NCBI GenBank assembly: GCA_023627715.1
Contig: JAMAHW010000009.1
Location: 558,001 to 622,000, forward strand
Direction: 5' to 3'
Length of the DNA stretch: 64,000 nucleotides
Source: Periconia sp. R9002
Lineage: Eukaryota; Ascomycota; Dothideomycetes; Pleosporales; Periconiaceae
Positions 1-15,434 of this stretch are shown in pieces. Position 1 is the first letter of the stretch. Every line of letters starts with the position of its first letter. The position numbers were made by a program, and so were the translations under genes. The notes beneath the pieces were generated by a model that saw only the letters and a program-made list of their open reading frames with translations, did not search any database and was not told where the DNA came from.

Positions 1-657
1 GCTCGTAACTGACTTCCGCATACACGCTGTCAAAGTGTGGTGGTGCACATATGCATGGTATGGCTGTCCATATCTTTACACATCGAATGTACGCGATTAC
101 TTTGCACTGTAAATGATATTGATGCATCGATGTTTTCTGTTATTCACCAATGAATAATGTATTATGGAGAAAGCGGAGTTGACAGGCCCAACTATCAATT
201 TGTCAGTGAACGATCGTTGGAGTATGCCAAATTTCCTAGTTGGAAATGTTGCGTTCGCTGTGAGATGTACCCTCCATTCAGAAACATAATTCCACGCGGG
301 AGGCAGTCATATCCCTTTGGGGTAAAATCTTACCAGCGATACTTGCAAAACTGATTTGTGGACGGTCGTCAACCAGCCTAGTCTCTACCAAAGCTGCGCA
401 GTACCAGCCCTCTGTTTCAATATAAATGGTTTTTTGTCGTGTTCTTAAAGGGGCAGTGGTTGGGAAAACCGTTTTTTATCCTCTTCAAACCTATTTAACT
501 GTAGTCCCTCCACCTAAGTTGCTCCCTTTCATGCATATCTACTTTGACCTTCAGCCTGACTGACTTTACACTACCCTCTAAAGCACTCTTGCTCCACAGA
601 CTTACGGTCTCTCGCATTTACAGTATCATCCAATAAGATCATCTTGATATTGATACA
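1..657. other. Upstream region of the bZIP gene, no gene seen
   Basis: No reading frame here has a recognisable protein or consistent splice signals. The last 150 bases are pyrimidine-rich and end directly in the bZIP start codon, so they probably hold its promoter and leader. Nothing else is supported. Confidence 0.5.
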
Positions 658-1433
658 ATGGTACGTCCAATCTGATAGCACTCCTATTGTACTTCAAAGC
701 AGGTATCATTGAGCATCACTAATCGTCTTCAAATTTATAGGCGCGTTCACTTCAACCGTATCAACAGTCCATGACTGATCTTGGCGTCGCTGGTTCTACG
801 CCAATCACACAGCATCACGCAATGCCCTTAGGACAGTGTGAGTTTCCCAAACCTCCTCCCCTCATACGCAATGAGAAATACTGACCATTATTAGTGCCAC
901 TCCAACAAGGCCCTCCTCAAATCAGCAACGGGCCTGGTAACGCGTACGTCCTTGCCCCTGCCCCAGCCATGAACACGGCCGGTCCAGTGCTTGCCGATCC
1001 GTCTCGGCCTGGTCTTGCAACTAAAACATATGAAGTCGCTCGGCGCAACAAGGTCGGACGCAAGCCTGCAATTGACGACCCGAACGACCCCCCGGAGGTC
1101 AGGGAACGCAAGGCGCGAAGCCGTGCCGCGCAGAAAAAGTGGCGCGACAAGAATCACAACGAGTTGGAGGAGGCCAAGCAGAATGCTCTTGAGGCTCAAG
1201 CCGCGCTTGAAGAGTCTCAAAAAGTCATCGCTACCCAGAATCAGCAGATCCAGCAACTGCAAGCAGAGATTGCTGAGTTGAAGCGATTGAGAGAAGAGCC
1301 AGAGCGCCAGCGAGTGCAGGCAGAGAATCCAGAGCTCCAGGGGTGGCAGGAAGAAAACGAAGCGTTCCAGCAATTGCGAAGAGAGAACGCAGCGTTCGAC
1401 CTATTCCTCCCTCCGAGCTGGCTATCTCAGTAA
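658..1433 (+). CDS. Small bZIP-like protein (212 aa, 3 exons)
   Basis: Exons 658-660, 741-837 and 895-1433 join into one frame. The first exon is only the ATG, followed at once by a GTACGT donor. Residues 1-80 are Pro/Gln/Ala-rich. A basic region at about residues 103-119 (RKARSRAAQKKWRDK) leads into a long coiled coil (about 122-190) with I/L at zipper spacing, and the protein ends near 212. This is the layout of a nuclear fungal bZIP transcription factor. Against Yap-type basic regions (N-R-x-A-Q) the usually invariant DNA-contacting Asn is Ser (about S109), so DNA binding may be altered. The start could instead be an ATG further inside exon 2, but the ATG-intron model gives a clean frame with consensus sites at both introns. 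Target genes cannot be inferred. Confidence 0.75.
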
Positions 1434-2244
1434 CGGGCGCTTGTATCTTCAATCTTTCTTTTTCGTTTGCCGGTTTTAGGTGTTTTTTCTCCGAATTTCT
1501 TTTTTCTGCATGGTTAGGGATACCGTTAGTACTGCGTTACGATGAAATATTCAACTCCGATCCGATTGTATCTTCAAATCCATTGTTAGCTCGTTTGTAA
1601 TGAGCAGCTATACTATGTACATATAGCTTGTTTCTTAGGGTTGTGGAGTATTGTGTTTTTTTTCCCTCGAGAGTTTATGATAAGATGATTGATTAAAAGT
1701 GTTTTCTTCTTCGCAACTAATTGGTGTAATTAGTCACGGTATCAACTTGCGATTCAACCTTAATAACTAATCAGCTCGTAATACAAAACATAAAGCATCT
1801 GTGAAATCAATCCATCCTCATCACTAAATGAGCCAGTCTTCCCCATCTGCTCCCTACATCACCCCATTTCCCACACCCACCATCACTCCCCAGGTTATAT
1901 CAAGACACCACGTACCGTACCATTTCAACACATTCATCACCCACTACATCACCCCTAGTTACATCAACCTAACTTCACACCCCGCGAAACTTGCGTACAA
2001 ACTCGACACCCCATCTATCCCCGACTTCCGACCGACCGACTTCCGCCCCCCCCCGCGCCCACTCCCAAAAAACGCACTAAGACTAACCACATCCCACCCC
2101 CCACCTTTCCGCATCCACGAATCACAGCGAACGCGCGCAGATCCATTTACAACATCAATCTGCAAACACTACATATACATACATCAATACATAAGTCAAG
2201 GCATCCATCCACGCGCGCACGTCGGGTACGAAAAGTGAAAAAAG
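1434..2244. other. Intergenic region; C-rich leader of CDC8
   Basis: The first half is the 3' flank of the bZIP gene, with AT-rich sequence. From about 1828 the plus strand is strongly C/A-rich and holds an ATG-started 136-codon open frame (1828-2238) that ends 6 bases before the CDC8 start. The frame is Pro/Thr/His-rich and looks like an accident of G-poor composition. A short degenerate repeat lies at about 1681-1730, with a related copy near 53,860. Confidence 0.5.
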
Positions 2245-3245
2245 ATGACGCGTGGCAAACTCATCGTCCTCGAGGGTCTCGATCGAGCGGGGAAATCCAC
2301 GCAATGCGAGTTGCTCGTTGAGACGTTGAGGAGGGAGACCGGAAGGGAGGTGAGGTGTTTGAGGTTTCCTGGTTAGTAAAATCCCTTATATTCCTCGTTT
2401 TGCTCAGGTGGATTTTTTGGGGTGATTGTGGGGGGTTTTTTTTTGGAATGTTTGGGTGTGAGGGGTGAAAGAGGTGATGTGATGTGAGAGATTGCTAACG
2501 AATGTTTGTTGTGTTGCGCTGTGATGTATAGACCGGACCACGCCGATTGGACAGATGATTAATAGCTATCTGAGCGGGCAGAGCGAGCAGGAGGATCATG
2601 TTATCCATTTGCTGTTTTCGGCGAATCGGTGGGAGGCTGCGTAAGTTTTCATTTGATCCTGCTTTTACTTAAGTCTTTTTGTGTGCGCGTGTGTTGGCAT
2701 GTTCAAATTTTTTTGCATCGTCACTATAATTGTCTTTACGGGTAGGGATTGTTGGGAGTTGAACCTTTCATTTGGGCGAGGATGAGCTGACTATATACCC
2801 ACGACACAGGGCGAACATCCAATCCCTGATCGAAAATGGCACCAGCGTCGTGATAGATCGATACTACTACTCAGGTTGTGTCTACAGCGCGGCCAAACAG
2901 AACCCATCCCTCCCGCTCTCCTGGTGCCGGCATCCCGACGTGGGGCTACCGCGTCCGGATCTGTGCCTGTTTCTAGATATCTCTGCGGAAGCGGCGGCGA
3001 AGCGTGGGGGGTTTGGGACCGAGAAGTACGAGAAGAAGGAGATGCAGGATCGGGTGCGGAGCTTGTTCGATGTGCTGATCGCTGGTGGGGAGACTGGTGA
3101 GGGTGAGGAGAAGGAGGATATCGTGAAGATTGATGCGAGTGGGAGTTTAGAGGAGGTAAGGAGCGCGGTGTGGGAGGAGACGAGAAAAGTTCTGGAGAGA
3201 GTCGATCAGGAGGGGGCGCCGTTGAGGTTTGTGGGGAACTGGTGA
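2245..3245 (+). CDS. CDC8: Thymidylate kinase (dTMP kinase)
   Basis: Phosphorylates dTMP to dTDP with ATP, an essential step in dTTP supply for DNA synthesis. Exons 2245-2371, 2532-2640 and 2810-3245 give 223 residues, the usual size for the family. The P-loop is in exon 1 ([11 protein letters not shown], about residues 10-20). Exon 2 carries the conserved FSANRWE segment. Exon 3 has the DRY substrate motif ([14 protein letters not shown]) followed by the PDLCLFLD strand and a Gly/Arg LID region ([11 protein letters not shown]). The start is the first ATG of the conserved N-terminus, which begins [13 protein letters not shown]. The gene converges on SLX1, with only 46 bases between the two stop codons, so the 3' UTRs almost certainly overlap. 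Confidence 0.95.
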
Positions 3246-3291
3246 TATGGCGGGGCGTGTAGGCGGTGGCTTGTCTGTGTAGCTGTTGTCC

Positions 3292-4386
3292 TCATCGCTG
3301 GCCTGGAATGGGGATATCTTCGCCGTCGTCCACTTCCTCCAGCCACGTTTCGTCAAGGTCCTCATCTTCTTCGCCCAGTTCCTGCGCAACAGAGTCTGAT
3401 TCGGAGATACTGTCGGCCTTCCTTCGCCGTTTCGGTTTCAGCATGGCTTCTAACTCCTTCTGACCCCTTGTTCGTAGGCTGAGCTCCTTCATGAGAGTGG
3501 CCCATCTCAGTGGCGTCCTGCATCGTGCACACGTGCCCTCCATTGGTATCAGAGCATCTGGGTTGCACTCCTCGGCTAGAAACCGATTGGACTGACAGTG
3601 GACATGGGAGACGGCGGAACAGTTCTCTACGGGACATACTAGAGCTAGCGATGACGAAGAATCCAGCTTCTTTTTGCATATGCTGCATGAATGTGGATTT
3701 GCATTCTCAAGAGCCAACTTCCCTTTCTCAGCGTACGCTTTGCAGTCTTCATACGCGACGGATATCGCCTTGATGATGTCTGGGACTTTGAACTGATTCT
3801 GAAGTTCAGTCACGGTGTCCGTCGCTGGGGCTGGGAGCTCCGCTGGCGTAAGTTGCACAGTCACAGTGTCCCTTAACCGCGGAGACATTTTGGCAGTGTT
3901 CTTCTCCCACGCGCCAAAGACGTCCGCCGCGAAGAATCTCAAATGCAAAGGCCATCTTGAAAAGCTCGCTACTCCACAGAGATGGTGGAGATTTTTCAAC
4001 CGTGCCTGTAAGCTCATTGGCGGGCGTTTCCTCCTTCCGTTTGCACTGGCGGCGGCGGCGGCTCTCTTTGTTTGCAGCTCGTCGACCCTTGCATCTCTCA
4101 CGTCGCGTTCAATGTGCCTCGTGGCATGTGTGTTCTGCCATGCCCATTCAAACTGCAAAGCCGCATGTTTGGATGGAAAGCCGGTGACGATGCAGGTCAT
4201 CTCCCATGGGCGCTTGCCTTGCATAGAAGTTCGTTTCGCACCGCCTTTGCTTGAGCCGTTGTGTTGGCCGAGGCGGCGGGCTGGATTTGGTGTGCTGCCT
4301 ATGTAGTACGATTTGCGGTTCTTGGACCGCAAAAGGTAGCAGCAGTAGAAGGCCGGAATTGGTCTGTCTATTTCAAGCGCCGGCAT
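3292..4386 (-). CDS. SLX1: Structure-specific endonuclease subunit SLX1
   Basis: Catalytic subunit of the SLX1-SLX4 nuclease, which cuts branched DNA such as 5' flaps, replication forks and Holliday junctions in the nucleus. It is a single exon of 364 residues. The N-terminus has a GIY-YIG/UvrC-type nuclease domain (about residues 12-95): CYLL then YYIGSTPNPARRLGQHNG, with the catalytic Arg in ARRLGQHN and a Glu in LQFEWAWQN. A C-terminal zinc-binding RING/PHD-type module follows, with CSICKKKL, a CPVENC pair, HVHC and CARCRTPLRW. The tail is acidic and carries a basic KPKRRRK nuclear-localisation-like stretch. Its partner SLX4 is not in this window. The divergent KDM5 gene starts 1.3 kb away. 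Confidence 0.95.
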   Translation of the reverse strand: MPALEIDRPIPAFYCCYLLRSKNRKSYYIGSTPNPARRLGQHNGSSKGGAKRTSMQGKRPWEMTCIVTGFPSKHAALQFEWAWQNTHATRHIERDVRDARVDELQTKRAAAAASANGRRKRPPMSLQARLKNLHHLCGVASFSRWPLHLRFFAADVFGAWEKNTAKMSPRLRDTVTVQLTPAELPAPATDTVTELQNQFKVPDIIKAISVAYEDCKAYAEKGKLALENANPHSCSICKKKLDSSSSLALVCPVENCSAVSHVHCQSNRFLAEECNPDALIPMEGTCARCRTPLRWATLMKELSLRTRGQKELEAMLKPKRRRKADSISESDSVAQELGEEDEDLDETWLEEVDDGEDIPIPGQR

Positions 4387-5258
4387 ATTGGTGGAGTTAA
4401 GCCAAACTGCCGAATAGGTGATGTTAATGTAGGTATTGATGTATGAGGTGTTGTTGTACTAGACAGCACGAGTACATACAGATGTAGTCACGCCAGTGGA
4501 ATCGAGATGCAGCTGCTTTTATCGTCAAGCGTGATTGGCCACAGCAGAAGCCGGGACCTCGCACCTCGCGACGTCAAACTAGGACGCATAGTTCGACGTT
4601 ACTGAACGTCGGCGCACCATCTAGTGGGTGAGAATTATTGGACAAAGAATGGGCGGGCACGGCAAGGTTTTCCGCGTGCATATGGTCTGCAAGCCTTCCA
4701 CCGGCGGCTAGGCTATGGCAGTAGATATGTGAAGGCTGCTAAAATTTTGCTCTTTGGTTGTTGCGGCGAGGTCATTAACTATGCACGAGCAGTTTCGCTT
4801 CGGGAATAGGTAGGTACCCACCCAGGTACCAAGAATGCATCATGTAGAGGACATGATGGCATTGAAAAAATCGCAATGGACGCAGTCGGTGGCAGACTGA
4901 ATAGAGAAACCCAGTGGGAAAGCGCGATAACGGCACAGTAAGAAAAGATGGGAGCGCGCGAACCCCAATACAGCCAAGACATGGCGTAGGTTTCATCACG
5001 GACAGCAAAAGTCAGGTTAACATGGGCCGGTTCGCATAGGACGAACCATACCTAGGTACATGTGTAGGCGGGCATGTCACGATCAATGGTGGGGAGAAAA
5101 AGAGAAAAGCAATAGACAAAGTGCGATTGCTGACGGGTCTTGTTACGTGTCTGAATAGAATTCATGGTCTTCATGACCCGTCAGATTGGATGGTACAGTA
5201 ACTTACATGGCTGGCCAATGTAATAGGTATCGATTGTATGGATGTAGTTGGATGTCGG

Positions 5259-5264
5259 TATAAA
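5259..5264 (+). promoter_or_regulatory. TATA box candidate for the KDM5 gene
   Basis: TATAAA in a GTCGGTATAAAAGCG context, about 440 bases upstream of the KDM5 start codon and followed by a pyrimidine-rich stretch, as is usual at fungal transcription starts. The long distance implies a long leader. Confidence 0.4.
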
Positions 5265-5482
5265 AGCGAGTCCCTGGTACCATCCGGGGCTAGTTGCTGT
5301 TCGTGCACTTCTCTCGCCTCACCACCCCATCCGTCCCTTTACTCACTTACCTCTCCGACCACAACCATACGAACACCCACTGGCCTCACCCTGGGCACGC
5401 AATAAAGCACATACGAAGGCATCCCCTCCGAGGGTGCGCCGCATCACCCCATACTCGCAATCCTCCACCCTATACATAGAGG

Positions 5483-5507
5483 CTCTCTGTCTCTCTCTCT
5501 CTCTCTT
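5483..5507 (+). repeat. CT dinucleotide repeat in the KDM5 leader
   Basis: A nearly pure CT run (one GT interruption) within the pyrimidine-rich leader. CT tracts are common next to fungal transcription starts. Confidence 0.7.
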
Positions 5508-5637
5508 CCGCCGCTCGCTTTCTGCCCTCAGCGCAGGGCTTATGCCTACCGATATCAACACTCCCTCACCGCCCCCGACATTCCACCACTTTCAGACCCT
5601 CCCAGGACTCAAAAGTGGACATTTTCCGTCGTTATAA

Positions 5638-11156
<5,519 letters not shown>

Positions 11157-11919
11157 GAATTCTGCAGCTTTCTCTGAAAGCGATTTCTCGCCTGCAATAC
11201 ACGAGAAGCTACATGGACCTCACTTTATGCATCCTGGACGGCGTTTGTGGCTTACAGGTTCCATACTTCTTCTCACGACCGGACACGATTCTCTCATACT
11301 CGATATCCTTCTCGGCTTGCATTATGCGTGGCCTGTTGTATTCTCGCTCCGTTCATGATCACCATATTTACATTTTTTCTCTATATTACATTCTCCATAT
11401 CTTCCTCAACTATTCGAGCTAGATGACCAAGGGGGGCGCTGGGAATCAAGACGAGACGAGGCTTTACCGCTCTGACGACTTCGGTACCCGGCCATCCATC
11501 TTGTACTGTATTTTTAAAAAGTCTGTTTTCTGTATACGGTTACCATGGATGAATATGGTCTACAGGCGTTACGGTTTAAGAGACACGTCCTGAAATCCAG
11601 CAACAGTCATCATCAGTGCGGTTGTATTGTATGGGGACGCTGTCTGCGGGGCGTTATTTCTGCATTACAAACATGGTTGATAAAAAGATATGCAATAATC
11701 TTATACAAATAGCTTAAGCCCATGCTTTCCTACTCGCATTTGTGAGACTGCTTGATTTAAATTGTGCAATGCTTAATAGTGGCGATTGCCCACGAACATG
11801 GATGAAGTGGTAATTAATGTAGAATTGCGCATTTGGCACGAATGGAAACCGGAGTCTTGGCGACAGTGCATCTTTCTGAGATTCTCAGACTACACAATTG
11901 TTGCCGGCAACACCTCACA
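11157..11919. other. Intergenic, KDM5 3' flank and OXA1 promoter
   Basis: No supported gene. It holds the presumed KDM5 3' UTR (pyrimidine-rich to about 11,420) and the OXA1 upstream region. I see no clear TATA box or repeat. Confidence 0.5.
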
Positions 11920-13871
11920 ATGATTCCCAACAGAGGGCTGCGGCCCCATCAACTCTCTGTTGCAGCCTCGAAACAATTGCTTTTCAAGCACCCTGGAGCT
12001 CCAAGACAGGTGAGTGCCATTCGTCAGCAGGTCGAAGGTTTTTTCTGTACTCCGTGCAGCCCAACTTCGCATGCGCCTTACTCGTCTGCATCCTCTCCAC
12101 ACCCATCAATTGCAAACTCAGAATATAAGACTAATGTATCTACCCCACAGTTTTCTTCCCTGCCGCGTAATGGACCTGTGTCTATGCTACCAGGCCGCTC
12201 AAGTACCCTCCGAACCACTAGCTGGCGCGCCCGTGCTCCGATTCACCCAAAACTTCAACTTTCTTCATCGTCGGTTCGTTATGGATCATGGTATGCACCA
12301 TGGACTTGGGGTGGATCGAGCACGCAAGATGTTCCATTAGATCATGTACATGCACCCACTGCGTCTCCCTCTCCCGTCTCACCCGTCGACGTCGCCACTA
12401 AATCCACCGAGCCCGTCGTAACCTCAACCACCCCCGAGCTTGCACCGGCAGGTATAGATAAAGCAGCTATTGTAAATAATGAAACGATGGACTCGGAACT
12501 CATTAAGGAAGCAATCGGTACTGATTCCACGGCTATTGAATCCGCTACCAACATAGATCCCACTCAAATCATCTCTTACTGGGGCAATATGAAAGATCTG
12601 GGCCTCGATTACGGCTGGGGGCCTACAGCCTTTTTCCAGAATATTATCGAGCTTAGCTACCTCAACCTGGGTCTGGGATGGGCGGGATCCATTGTTGTCT
12701 CGGCCTTTATTCTGCGCAACATTCTTTTCTGGGGATTCCAACGTGCAAGCTCTGACTCCATGGCCAAAATGGCTGCTATGAAGCCAGTGCTGCAGCCACT
12801 TCAGGATGAAATGGAAGACGCCAAAAGGAGGGGCGACAACGAGAAGGCGGAAGCTGTCAAAATGAAACAACAAGCCGTCATGAAGGAGGTGGGCGCGGAT
12901 ATCGGCAAGAACATCCTATCTCCGGTTGCACAAGGTGTCTTCGGTTATGGAGCCTTCAGGTGTCTGAATGGAATGGCCAAATTTGATGTTCCGGGGATGT
13001 CTTCGGAGTCCCTGCTCTGGATTAGTGACCTCACGACATCGGACCCTTACTATGCTCTCCCGGTTTTGACTGGTGCCATTATGTACAAAGTGATCAAAGT
13101 ACGTACAATTGGCTTGAGACATTACAACTATACCGAATGCTAATACGTTTGATACAGTCAGGTGGTGAAACTGGTGTGAACAACAGCGGTGCGCAGTCAT
13201 CAATGCAAAAAAACATCATGGTCGCCATGCCTGTTTTCATGACTTTCTTCACTTCCTTCCAACCTGCTGCTCTTCAACTCTACTTTTTAACAAGCAGTAT
13301 TCTCGGAGGTATCACAGGGTACGCAATGAAACAACCAGCGGTCCGCCGTTTTTTGCGCATCCGACCACTCCCGAAAAAGGAAAGCAACGAAATGTATAAA
13401 AGAGTACTGGATGGCCAGATCCCACTAGAGAAACTCAGAGGCGCCGATGGGAAGGTCAGATACCAGGCACCCAAAACTAATACCAAGACTTCCTCTACTA
13501 GGGCCTTCACCTCGCAAGCCTCTTCCGATCAACCCCTCATTAAGGGCGTCGCTGCCACGCTTAAGCCAGGACTCGTCCTTCCACCTCATATGGCCCGTCC
13601 TTCGAAATCAGCACAGGTAAAGAATATCGATGCAAAGCACTTGGACCGGGATCATGACTTTGACGACGGCATGCCGGAAGAGATGGGCGAAAAGTGGGAC
13701 TGGATTAAGCGAAACTACAAGCCGTCCTTCATCCTGAAACGGACATACAGACGGGTTGTTGGCGATAACAGGGAAGCTCAGGTTGTTCAAGACGAGGCGA
13801 GGAAGCAAAGGAACAGAGAGGCCGCCGAGCGGTATGAGCTGGAGCGCAAGAGGAGGTTTGAAGGGCGGTAG
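11920..13871 (+). CDS. OXA1: Mitochondrial inner-membrane insertase OXA1
   Basis: YidC/Oxa1/Alb3-family insertase that puts mitochondrially made and some imported proteins into the inner membrane. Exons 11920-12009, 12151-13098 and 13158-13871 give 583 residues. The N-terminus is Arg/Ser-rich and poor in acids, as expected for a targeting presequence. The membrane core runs from about residue 190 to 385: an N-terminal transmembrane segment (LGLGWAGSIVVSAFILRN), a charged matrix loop (QPLQDEMEDAKRRGDN), then further hydrophobic segments and the FFTSFQPAALQLYFLTS helix. The C-terminus is long and basic, matching the ribosome-binding tail of Oxa1. The first intron (141 bases) is a multiple of three and stop-free, so a 630-residue retained form is readable. 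The ATG at 11920 is used because the upstream in-frame stretch has no presequence character. Confidence 0.93.
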
Positions 13872-14401
13872 AGGATGAATAGTGAATTGTGATCTTGCGA
13901 GGCATGTATGATAAGTGTGGAAGAGACCGGAGCGGAGATTCAGCTTCTTGTGTTAGTAGTTGCATTTTGTATAAATTCGGGGCGCGCATGTTTAGATGCA
14001 TGTAACCCCCCATTGTAAAATGTACAACCAAAATGAATTAACCGTTGTATTTTTATATGCAATTAGAAAAAATCCATTTGAGAACAGCAATTTCACCATT
14101 CTCCGTTGTGATATTGTTAGTTTCCTTTCCGCCGCGTCTCCCGTACGCGACATAACACACCATCTTCTATACGCCTCGTTTTCTCTCAGATGTACACATC
14201 TCCTTCCCCTTCAAGAGGACCTAATGTATGCTTGACCATCATGCTTCAATACACTCTCCTAGATCTGTGAAATGATCTTTGCACTAACGGGTCCTCCATC
14301 TCTGTCCATCCCGTTTGCGACATCCCTCTGCCTTTTTTGTGAATTTAGTATGTAACTGATGGGTGCGAAAGGTAGATTTTCGAGCGATTGGCTTGCGATG
14401 A
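13872..14401. other. Convergent 3' region between OXA1 and MIM1
   Basis: 530 bases between two stop codons facing each other, AT-rich, with presumed 3' UTRs of both genes. No other feature is seen. Confidence 0.5.
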
Positions 14402-14880
14402 TTACTCGAGCGCCGTGTACATGTCTAATTCGCGACCGTCCCTCCGCCTCCGTTCGATGGGATCGGCGCGCATCTCGACACCTGGACCGACCCGGCGAGA
14501 CGACCGACCGCTAGGGAATATCTGTACGAACCATGTTAGTTTACCACCTGCTTTCATAAAAAGAGTGTATGCATTTATATGCTTGTACGCACCTTGGTCC
14601 CCGACCATCCAAACCGAAACGCAATCTCATTCGCAACCAACTCGCCGAACCCCAACATCAAGCCATTGACGAACGGCAGAACGAGATTGATAGCCGCACC
14701 GCGCAGTAAACCCCAGAGCGTGGGCGGCTTGTAGAGAATTAACGGCGAGGACGAGGACGAGGCGGGCGGGGATGGTGATGAGTTCGAGTTGTGGGCGTCG
14801 TAGTTCTCGCTGTCGGAGGGGATGGTGATGCCGGATTCGGCGAGGTTGGAGGTGTTGGGCGGTGAGGGGTCGGATGCCAT
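14402..14880 (-). CDS. MIM1: Mitochondrial outer-membrane import protein MIM1
   Basis: Component of the MIM complex, which inserts alpha-helical proteins into the outer mitochondrial membrane and helps assemble TOM. Minus-strand exons 14593-14880 and 14402-14521 give 135 residues. The first half is Ser/Pro/Asn-rich and faces the cytosol in the family. The single transmembrane segment (about residues 62-85, INLVLPFVNGLMLGFGELVA) carries the GxxxG-like helix-packing glycines typical of Mim1. It is followed by the conserved NEIAFRFGW block and a basic tail (PIERRRR) in exon 2. The splice (AAG|GTGCGT..ACAG|ATA) joins in phase and restores the family's GTK-IFPSGR stretch. The gene is easy to miss because it is short and split. 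Confidence 0.9.
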
Positions 14881-15434
14881 TGCTGCGGTGAATTATTGGG
14901 GGAGAAGTTTGTAGAGGTGTGAATGGATACGCCCGTATGAGCGAATTGTGCGGTGTAGAGAAAGTAGGCTGGGACTTTTGGATGGTGGTGAGTGAGGGAG
15001 GTTGTTAGTTCGAAAGCAGTTGCCGCGCTGCCAAGCTTTAGAGCTATGGTGTTTGGCGGTGGCCGAGGTGGAGGATGTGTCTGTCTACAGATGGATAAAC
15101 CCTAGAAATAATGAAATATGAATATGAATGTTTAAGAGATAAAGTATGCTAGAATGATACAAGAGTAAGCAGTGGTTGTGAAGCTGTGAACTGGGATGCG
15201 AGAACGGTAAAAGGGCACCATGGGCCAATCAGAGCAGGACGGTCTCCAGTACGTCAACGTCAGAGAGGTAGGCTGCTGCCTCTGCCTCCCACCAAAGGCT
15301 TTCGCCCCACCACGACCTGGGGTAGCTCTACAGTACTGTTCCACTGCATACGAAACAAAGGTCTCAGAAAAGGAGAATCACATTGTCGGTCTATTTCTAC
15401 AAGAGAAACATTCTTCTCCCTTAATACCGCGACC
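14881..15434. promoter_or_regulatory. Divergent promoter, MIM1 and UBX gene
   Basis: 554 bases between the two start codons, which point away from each other, so both promoters must lie here or overlap. I see no clear TATA box on either strand. Confidence 0.55.
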
